Below are positions 56,831 through 64,000 of a stretch of 64,000 nucleotides of DNA, one piece after another. Source of the DNA: Cyrtodaria siliqua (Eukaryota > Mollusca > Bivalvia > Adapedonta > Hiatellidae); the NCBI GenBank assembly GCA_037043455.1, contig JAWPHD010001130.1, forward strand, positions 186,001-250,000, in the 5' to 3' direction. Both the position numbers and the translations under genes were made by a program. Each line of letters begins with the position of its first letter. Position 1 is the first letter of the stretch. Below the pieces are notes generated by a model. The model did not search any database. It saw nothing but the letters and a program-made list of their open reading frames with translations, and was not told the origin of the DNA.

Positions 56831-57984
56831 ATCAATCATATCAGCAATAATATTGAGATTTAAAACAAAGTGTGGAGTACTATTGAAAGTTGTGAACAAT
56901 ATATTTCAATTCTTCCCCCTTATAAATGACTTACTTTTACGTCAAAATATCGGTTCTTAGAATAAACATATCATGAAAAAAGTAATACATAATTCATTTA
57001 ATACGGTCAACGTCTTTACTTTAGTAACCATCCCGCCAACAACAGCCACATTTTACAACATATGTACACCGTTACTTAACCTACTGATTTACCTTTTTTA
57101 AGAATCCGAACTCTATAGGCACAATATACAAGCCAGGCCAAACCCCAAAACTTGAGCGTCGAATCAAATTACCAACTCATAATTCATTTTACGCATATTC
57201 AATTACGGGTTTTCAAAAAGAACCTTTAAATAAACCTATACTTTTAATCGACACATATTCATTATAATGTGACCTGAACACCCAGCTAATGTTTTGATAA
57301 ACGATCCTGTACATAGTGAAATTTTGTCGTCATTTGAAGGGTTAGTTTCTTTAAAAGAATGTATTTAAACTTGTCAGTATCATTCATTTTTAAAAATGGT
57401 GGAATAATAACACTCATACCAAAATGTGATTGATCACTCAATCCAACCAACGTTCGGTTGTTATTTTGACCCCGCTGTATTTTGGTTCGCCCAGAATCAT
57501 TAGTATTAAATACTGATGGCTAAAACAATCAAATGCCGCTTCAATCATGGATTGGGAACACGAGAACGTGCTAATTAATGTTTCAATTTATAATAGCATG
57601 TGTCTAGACACGGGTACTGTACACAAAACAATATATATCATCGGGTAATAATTATATCAGCAATGAGAAAAACAGACCACGGCGTAAATATGTGTAACAC
57701 AAATAATTATGAATGTCAGCGCACTATGCGTACACGATGCACGTTTCCTGTGCACATGTGTCGACTGGGTATATAAATACGAGTTTATATATTGATAACT
57801 TAATAAGAAGGAACAGTTATGATGGATATCTAGATGACGTCACAATAACATATGCAAGTATTTACTTATTAAATGAACCAAACAATAAAAAGGAAAATGC
57901 TATTATATCCACATATATATTTTCTTTATATACTGTTATATGAATGTGGTATAATAATTTTAATGTGTTAAATATGTCCCAAAA
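56831..57984. other. Intron 2, unassigned
   Basis: No exon or repeat family recognised. Confidence 0.35.
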
Positions 57985-58270
57985 TAATGCACGAATGCAT
58001 GGGGTTTTACGTGGCTTTTAACAATCATTCAGTTATATCACGGCGCTGTCTACTTGTAAAAGCTCAGCTTTATAGTACTGCCCCACTGAAATACCACGCC
58101 GTAGACACATGACATGATACTCCACCCACTCACATTGTACTGGCATCGGGCCGACCAGAACTAGCACTTTACCCTTTATATGCTGAACGGCAAGCAAGGG
58201 AGCAACTAGTGACATATTTATAAAGTCTTAGTTATGACCCGGTCGGGGATTTAACTCACGACCTCCCACA
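57985..58270 (-). repeat. SINE-3, copy 2
   Basis: Shares with 32905-33320 the ordered blocks GAATGCATGGGGTTTTACG, AGCTCAGCTTTATAGTACTG, AAATACCACGCCGTAGACAC and GCAAGCAAGGGAGCAACTAG. On the minus strand GAGGTCGTGAGTTAAATCC resembles a decayed B-box region. Confidence 0.7.
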
Positions 58271-58597
58271 TAATAAAAATACAACATGTCAAAAGTGCTC
58301 AGTAATTCATTAAAGGTAAAACATAAATCAAATTATTCGAGTTTGTTTTGTTTACTTATTCCTATCGCAAAAATTGAGCTCAGTTCCTTTATGCGTACTA
58401 ACCCTATTCGGAACAAATCTCTTTTAGACCTTAGAGGCATCAGGCATTACGACTTTTGTTTACTTATTCCTTTCGCAAAAAAATATACTCAATTCCTTTA
58501 CACTTACTAACCCTAACTGCTGCTTGAATTGCACAACAAACCACAATTAGACCTCTGAGGAACAGAGGCGTCTGTCTTTACGATGGTCTATTTTATA

Positions 58598-59309
58598 TAC
58601 TGAAAGGAAAAAGAAACGCATAATTAAAAATTGCCTATGCCGCACTGTTATATACACCTAATTCTACGTAATATTCCAGATATATCTCAACGTGTTTTGT
58701 ACAAAAAGGGGCTACAGCTAATTACAGAAAGGACAACTCTGTCATGTAGTATACATTTTAATCAAAGTATACTTTGTTGCACGTAATACATAAATGTTGA
58801 AGTTTCGCTTGAAAAAGTCAAGCCATTTCAGTACTGTGTTTAATGTTGAGATTGCAACGTTTAACCCTAAGTTTGCTCACCTGCTTGAGCCAAATGCGCA
58901 TTCTGTCGATACTGAAACTTTAAAGGGCTAAACCATTGGTGTGTTCGGTGCTGTATAAACGTTCTTTCCGAAAGGACAGGCCTAATGTCGCCAACTACCA
59001 TTCGATTAGACTGGCTAAGCCCTTATGTTTGTTAATGTTTATACTATTTGAGACAACTCAAGCTATCATCAAATACAAAAGTCTGCATTAAGTCCCCTTT
59101 GAATTATTGGAATCAAACATAAGTGGTTCAGAGCTATTCAGAAATGTTTGGGATTTTAAGATTTTATTTTGATTCTGATTGCAAAATTATTATACTTAAA
59201 AAACAAAACACTGGGACGACAGCCAGTCTACCATTCGATTAGCAGTAGCATATTAAACATACAATATATAGCGGAAATACCCATTATGCGTTTCTTTTAT
59301 ATCCCTCAG
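58598..59309 (-). mobile_element. Tc1/mariner-like miniature, copy 2 (long form)
   Basis: Starts TACTGAAAGGAAAAAGAAAC after TA and ends near ACAATATATAGCGGAAATAC...GCGTTTCTTT. On the minus strand the interior matches 63819-64000 (GAGCAAACTTAG, TTAAACACAGTACTGAA, CTTCAACATTTATG). About 710 bp, longer than copy 1 (434 bp); no transposase frame. Confidence 0.72.
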
Positions 59310-59657
59310 CATTATTTCGTCTTTGAATCTCTCAATGGATAGATGAGCTGATTCCACAGCCGTAGCCATAAATTCTCAAATACAACTCCTCCAGTGTCCG
59401 TAAACAAAAGTCTTCTCCAAGACGGCTAAGTTGCCAACCGGGAACAATTATTTCCCTTTAATTGGGTATAATTGGCTATAATATCCAAATGAACGCTATT
59501 AAACCCAGACGGTACCATTTAACACGTATTAGCTTCTCTAACTTGAAGTGATATCAAGCGCCTGGGGAAACAGGAATAAATGGTATCGTGTTCGGTGTTA
59601 AAGAAATGCGTAATATACGTGCTCAATTTTTTTTAATCATAATCTCTATTCTGTATT

Positions 59658-59820
59658 ATAAGAATCTTTCATGGGTATCCGTTGAAGATAGGGAATTCCA
59701 ACCCGAGATATAAGTGTTTTTATCGGAACCGAGGCTCTGCCGTGGTTCTGATTAAAACACTTAATATACCGAGGGTTGGAATTCCCTATCTGAACCGAAT
59801 ACCCATGATAGATTCTTTAT
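59658..59820. mobile_element. Foldback element in intron 2
   Basis: Arms of about 70 bp pair around a GGCTCTGCC centre: AAGAATCTTTCATGGGTATC, GATAGGGAATTCCAACCC, ATAAGTGTTTTTATCGGAAC against their complements to 59820. Possibly part of a larger unit, since CCGGTATGC/GCATACCGG and CATGAT recur to 60003. Confidence 0.85.
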
Positions 59821-60777
59821 CTTGCATATCAGAGACATGTTGTGTGTTGACGCCGTCAGCTACTAACGTGTTGCATGTTTTTCTGCATACCGGATATTGG
59901 TGCGCGCGTAATTTTATCTCGACCGTAGGGTGAGATGGAAATATCTAATCCCGGTAAAATGACGGATATCCTTGTCCGGTATGCAAGAATCTGACATCCA
60001 TGATGAATTACAATTTAGATACGAGACAGCTTGTTACACGCGTATTGTTGTTATTAACTAAAGAATGACGTGGTAGAAGCGACGATGCATATTATATGTC
60101 CTCCTGTTAAATAAATTGAAATAAAAATAAACATAGCATTCTATTGAAATCTCACCAAGGACATACTTTCAATTGTTCTTATATACATACTCAAATTTAT
60201 CTTTATAATTTAGCGACGCTTGAATTAAAAAAAAAATGTGCCCAGCGTGAGGTTTTCAATCATTCAATGTGCATATTACACAAACACGCTCGCACATACG
60301 CAGGCACGTACGCACACACGGAAACACGCATATCTCGCGATACAAACAGTTCTGCATTATATCAGTTTAGTGACTAATTCTTTATGCTACAAGATACCAT
60401 TAACATATAGATAAGTTCTTTAAGTAAATATTTAATAAGCATTATATCCAGAACATTATACTATAAGAAGACAATCTGTTTTGTGAATACCAGTTTTTTT
60501 ATGTTGTAAAAAGCAAGCCTTAGACAAGTTTGAAGTCAAGACATCTGCTCCCGCATTGTTTAAACAATTCTCCGTCTCTAGTTGTATAACTGTCAAACAA
60601 TAAGCTAATCTTCTATAAGAAAACGCATTGCACTTGCTTTATAGCAAATGCGATTTCTATTAAAGAAAACACTACGTTCATTAGCGAAGGTGTTTTATTA
60701 CGTTATGTATTATGTGTAACTATATCTCGGGCAAAGATACGTTCCAGCAACTTGTTAACCACGATCATACATTTCAG
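59821..60777. other. Intron 2, 3' part
   Basis: Besides the GCATACCGGATAT (59885) and CCGGTATGC (59978) inverted pair, nothing recognised before the acceptor. Confidence 0.35.
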
Positions 60778-61401
60778 GTGAAGATATGGTTCCAGAACCG
60801 CAGAACAAAATGGAAGAAGCACGAAAACATCACACCTTCACACGCATCGGATCACAAAATACACACAGACAAGAACCCGGATGTTGCAAAAGCCATACAT
60901 AATGCAGCCAAATTAAAGAAGGCGAAAGAACGCTTAGAGATGTCCACATGCAACACCAATGTTGCCATAGTCAAATCTGAAAATTCAGATAGTCAGCCAT
61001 TAAATTTCTCCGTTGAAAAACATGACACAGAAAAATACCGTGAACTTCGTGAACAAGCTGACTCAGACGCTATATTTGGTGATGAAGAGGAACTATCCAG
61101 ACAAAGTGACAACACAAAGCTTAGTAGAAAATTAGACGAATCAAATGAACATGTATATCTGAAGGCGGAAGAAGACGATGGATATGAAGAAGAAGATGAA
61201 GAAGAAGGAAGAGACGCAAGGACATTCCACGTTAGTTTCGATTCTAGTGACAATAGTTATAAAAGTGAAAGTTATGCAATAGCATTACAAGACTCTGAAG
61301 TGCATAATATTGGCACTGGCTCGTGTCGGAACATTCAAGACGATGACGATACAAATGGAGACAATAGACACATTCTGGAGCATAGCGTAGGAGGTGAATA
61401 A
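60778..61401 (+). CDS. NK7: NK7-like homeobox protein, exon 3 (terminal)
   Basis: Encodes residues 199-405 after acceptor ACATTTCAG, stop TAA at 61399-61401. Residues 199-214 finish the homeodomain recognition helix (VKIWFQNRRTKWKK) with W48, F49, Q50, N51 and R53 at 202, 203, 204, 205 and 207; Q50 suits TAATTG/TAAGTG-type sites. The following KHENITPSHASDHK resembles the NK7 post-homeodomain pattern (KK-x-D/E-N-I/V-T...A-x-E/D-HK). Beyond are a basic AKLKKAKER (243-251), PLNFS (272-276, a weak CtBP-like motif) and an acidic run at 329-341. The tail is otherwise low-complexity and polar. Confidence 0.85.
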   Translation: MKIWFQNRRTKWKKHENITPSHASDHKIHTDKNPDVAKAIHNAAKLKKAKERLEMSTCNTNVAIVKSENSDSQPLNFSVEKHDTEKYRELREQADSDAIFGDEEELSRQSDNTKLSRKLDESNEHVYLKAEEDDGYEEEDEEEGRDARTFHVSFDSSDNSYKSESYAIALQDSEVHNIGTGSCRNIQDDDDTNGDNRHILEHSVGGE

Positions 61402-61449
61402 GCACAAATATATGTAATGTATGGGATCATCTATGTGTTCGAAGTGTTC

Positions 61450-61590
61450 GCTATAGATGTAACAATATCACGGATATATAGGTTACTATATTTACTATAG
61501 ATGCAACAATATCATGGATATATAGGTTACTATAGATGCAACAATATCACAGATATATAGGTTACTATAGATGTAACCATATCACAGATA
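61450..61590. repeat. 35 bp tandem repeat just after the stop codon
   Basis: Four units of ACTATAGATG(C/T)AACAATATC, AC(A/G)GATATATAGGTT. They begin about 50 bp after the homeobox stop and would lie in its 3' UTR. No AATAAA or ATTAAA occurs from the stop to the following transposon. Confidence 0.88.
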
Positions 61591-61756
61591 TACACTCAAG
61601 TGATATGAAAACGCAACACGGGAATTTCCGCTATATATTGTATGTACAATATGCTGCTTTTAATCGAATGGTACATGGCTACGTAAGACCTTTCCTTTTG
61701 GAAAAAATACTAAAACAAAAAATAATACAGCAAATAGTATTCCTTCAAGTATCATT

Positions 61757-63613
61757 GTACAAGCTAAACAACAATATTACAGTGAAACAATAAATTCAAA
61801 TAAGCGAAATCCTAAACAACTATGGAATAGTTTACATGAGTTATCTGGATTTAAAAATCAAGTTCAGTCCAATTATATAAATGATGACGACGGAAATCCT
61901 ATAATTGATCCGTATTTGGCAGCAAATACATTTAATACACACTTTTCTACAGTTTTTGAAAAGTATCAAGCAAATAACGCGCCCGTCACAAATTACACTA
62001 ATGTCCCACTAGAAAATCTCATCGACGACAAAATGCGAACGTCTCCGAAATTTAATATTCCACTGGTACCTCTGTCCTTTGTTGAAAGTCAACTTAAGTC
62101 TCTTGATACTACCAAGTCTACCGGTTCCGACGAAATGAGTGCCAGATTTTTGAAAATGTCTGCTACTGTAATCGCCCCCATTCTTACGAAAATATTTAAC
62201 ACCAGTATACTCACTACTATCTACCCACAATTATTCAAAAGAGCAAAAGTAATCCCAGTGCATAAAACGGGTCCTAAAAACGACAAGGCCAATTATAGGC
62301 CAATATCAATACTTCCTGTTATTTCTTTAATATTTGAACGTCATGTTAGTATACATTTGAGACGGCATCTTGAAGAAAATAAGTTGTTTTATTCACGACA
62401 ATCTGGCTTTAGGGCAAATCACTCGTGTCAAACTGCCCTTATACGAATATTAGATGACTGGATTGCAGCCATTGACAACAATGAAATTGTTGGTACTATA
62501 TTTCTTGATCTGTCAAAGGCGTTTGATTTAGTTGATCATACTATATTGCTGCAAAAGTTAAAAATTTACAAAATAGATAGTTCTGCACTTTCCTGGTTTT
62601 CATCATATCTGAATAACAGACACCAGCAAGTTCAGGTTTCTGGTATAACTTCAGAATCTTCACCCATTGTATCGGGTGTACCCCAAGGATCTGTATTAGG
62701 TCCCTTATTATTTTTAATCTACATCAATGACCTGCCATTATCTATGGAAAACACAGTCACGGATATTTTTGCAGACGATACAACGCTTTCAACTTCTAAT
62801 TCATCTCTTGTCGATGCTGCAAATTCACTCAATAATGACCTTATCAACGTCAACGCCTGGTGCGATACTAATCGCATGTCTATCAATGCATCAAAAACAA
62901 AAATAATGTATCTCTCATCTAAGAACAAAATACATCATATTTATCATAATGCCCCTTCTATTCAGTTCAAAGATGAAACTATTAATTGTAGTTACGAAGA
63001 AAAAATACTCGGTGTTACAATTGACAATACCCTCTCTTGGAATACCCAAATTGATAAAGTTCTGAAAAAATGTAATTCATTGTTATACCTGTTATCTCGC
63101 ATAAAGATTTACCTTTCTATACCTATGCGCAAATTATTTTTCAATTCTTATATCTTACCCCATCTTGATTACTGTTGTGTGATATGGGGAAATTGTAATA
63201 CTTCTCTCGAAGATAAACTTGTAAGGTTCCAAAAAAGAGCTGCACGACTTATCCTAGATAAAGATTTCGATACTCCTTCCGTGGAACTTTTTACCGAACT
63301 CAGTTGGATGACATTTCCCGAAAGAGTTATATTTCAAAAAGCAATCATTATGTTTAAAACAGTAAATGATCAGGCCCCTGCTTATCTTAAAGACGCATTT
63401 ACTCTAACTTCAAATGTCCATATGCGGAATCTAAGATCATCATCAAATCTTCAGCTATATTCCCCCAGACCCAATAGTGAGTTATTCAGAAAGTCATTTG
63501 CTTATTCAGGCTCTAAAGTGTGGAACTCTCTTCCCCACCATATACAAAATGCCCAATCTGTAAATCAATTCAAAACATTGTATTTACAGTGGATTCACCA
63601 TCCGATATATTAG
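61757..63613 (+). CDS. Non-LTR reverse transcriptase, 5'-truncated
   Basis: Reverse transcriptase that would copy the element RNA onto nicked genomic DNA. The frame is open from the insertion junction to TAG at 63611-63613 without a start ATG; from TTG at 61916 it is 565 residues. The upstream part (NPKQLWNSL) is the usual linker after the endonuclease. Counting from 61916: NYRPISILP near 127-135, motif A FLDLSKAFD near 196-204, motif B SGVPQGSVLGPLL near 257-269, catalytic FADD near 286-289, and the HLDYCCVIWGN C-terminal region near 416-426. Catalytic aspartates are intact and no frameshift was seen, so insertion is recent. It lacks endonuclease and cannot move alone. L2, CR1 or Rex-type affiliation is inferred. 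Confidence 0.9.
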   Translation, partial: VQAKQQYYSETINSNKRNPKQLWNSLHELSGFKNQVQSNYINDDDGNPIIDPYLAANTFNTHFSTVFEKYQANNAPVTNYTNVPLENLIDDKMRTSPKFNIPLVPLSFVESQLKSLDTTKSTGSDEMSARFLKMSATVIAPILTKIFNTSILTTIYPQLFKRAKVIPVHKTGPKNDKANYRPISILPVISLIFERHVSIHLRRHLEENKLFYSRQSGFRANHSCQTALIRILDDWIAAIDNNEIVGTIFLDLSKAFDLVDHTILLQKLKIYKIDSSALSWFSSYLNNRHQQVQVSGITSESSPIVSGVPQGSVLGPLLFLIYINDLPLSMENTVTDIFADDTTLSTSNSSLVDAANSLNNDLINVNAWCDTNRMSINASKTKIMYLSSKNKIHHIYHNAPSIQFKDETINCSYEEKILGVTIDNTLSWNTQIDKVLKKCNSLLYLLSRIKIYLSIPMRKLFFNSYILPHLDYCCVIWGNCNTSLEDKLVRFQKRAARLILDKDFDTPSVELFTELSWMTFPERVIFQKAIIMFKTVNDQAPAYLKDAFTLTSNVHMRNLRSSSNLQLYSPRPNSELFRKSFAYSGSKVWNSLPHHIQNAQSVNQFKTLYLQWIHHPIY

Positions 63614-63799
63614 TAAATGACTAAGTCTTGCAGTTCTATTTAAACATATTTCCATTTACTGAATATACCACTTTAAATGCATTTTTATTTGTAAATATTG
63701 TATATATTGTATTGTTGAGGGCCTCATGGTAGATTGACTAGTTTCAAATGAGTTCTCTCGTTAAATAAAGTCTTTATTATTATTATTATTATTATTATT
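61757..63799 (+). mobile_element. 5'-truncated L2/CR1-type non-LTR retrotransposon
   Basis: About 2.04 kb: coding part, then a 3' UTR from 63614 with AATAAA at about 63764, and a terminal (TTA)n run (63774-63799). A microsatellite 3' end instead of poly(A) is typical of L2/CR1-like elements. The endonuclease and any ORF1 are absent, so the copy was truncated on insertion. No clear target duplication. Confidence 0.85.
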
Positions 63800-64000
63800 C
63801 AATGTTTCATTATTCACAGAGTACGCGTTTGGCTCAATCATGTGAGCAAACTTAGGATGCAACATTTTGCAAACTATTTACGTTAAATACAGTACTGAAC
63901 TAGCTCAATTTTTCAAAGAGCTACTTCAACATTTATGAAGTTCTTGTTACAAAGTGTAGTGTGATTAAAACGTCTACAACATCACAGTTGTGTCCTTTCT

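Larger units (their letters stand above)
54990..60777 (+). other. NK7: Intron 2 of the homeobox gene
   Basis: GTGAGG donor to CATTTCAG acceptor, about 5.8 kb, phase 0. It contains SINE-1, LINE, SINE-3, Tc1-like and foldback pieces. 54990-56230 has nothing that I recognise. Confidence 0.8.
61591..64000 (+). mobile_element. Tc1/mariner-like miniature, copy 3, split by a LINE
   Basis: Left part 61591-about 61757 (CACGGGAATTTCCGCTATAT, ATCGAATGGTACATGGCTAC, CAGCAAATAGTATTCCTTCA) and right part about 63800-64000 (TTCATTATTCACAGAGTACG, TACAGTACTGAAC, ACAAAGTGTAG) together follow copy 1 (44327-44760). The element continues beyond the window edge. The middle is the reverse transcriptase element. Confidence 0.82.

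Noticed and set aside
60993..61253. Serine-rich minus-strand protein opposite exon 3
   Set aside because: Antisense shadow of the acidic C-terminal coding region of the homeobox gene.
62009..62928. Minus-strand open frames in the LINE
   Set aside because: Shadows of the reverse transcriptase coding strand.

Overview
This is an AT-rich, repeat-dense piece of an animal nuclear genome. Exons are short, introns are several kilobases long and carry canonical GT/AG junctions, and most of the window is dispersed and tandem repeats. The homeodomain type, several tRNA-derived SINE families, non-LTR retrotransposon remains and abundant miniature inverted-repeat elements fit a lophotrochozoan, most likely a bivalve mollusc. 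The species is inference; the eukaryotic gene structure is seen directly.

One host gene can be assembled with confidence, an NK-class homeobox gene on the plus strand (exons 43400-43775, 54772-54989 and 60778-61401). Splicing keeps the frame (phase 1, then phase 0) and gives 405 residues: an N-terminal EH1/TN-like repressor motif, a homeodomain at residues 155-214 split between homeodomain positions 44 and 45, and an acidic C-terminus. The homeodomain and the residues just after it look most like the NK7 group (Drosophila NK7.1), a family recalled as absent from vertebrates. A TATA box at 43192-43200 and a GC-box/CCAAT pair about 1 kb upstream are promoter candidates.

Layout. 1-43,000 is gene-poor: SINE families 1-4, a further dispersed family (E), miniature DNA transposons, minisatellites (46 bp at 13561-14345, 126 bp higher-order at 11562-12060, 47 bp at 19043-19440), a long AAT/GAT/GAC compound microsatellite at 28141-28765, and two weak exon candidates (26757-26827, 27534-27734). 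43400-61401 is the homeobox gene. Its 11 kb first intron holds a triple-nested transposon stack (44267-45307), seven SINE-1 pieces or copies, TTAA-flanked piggyBac-like miniatures, an inverted repeat of about 0.45 kb arms 1.9 kb apart (50663-53452), and a 0.75 kb TATGC array that stops just before exon 2. Its 5.8 kb second intron holds SINE, LINE, Tc1-like and foldback pieces. 61402-64000 holds a 35 bp tandem repeat and then a Tc1/mariner-like miniature interrupted by a 5'-truncated but open L2/CR1-type reverse transcriptase ORF.

No operon, CRISPR array, rRNA or functional tRNA gene was seen. I did not find a convincing new biological system. The most unusual items are the intronic inverted repeat, the pentanucleotide array next to a homeobox splice acceptor, the 139 bp direct repeats around a LINE-like insert, and the nested transposons.
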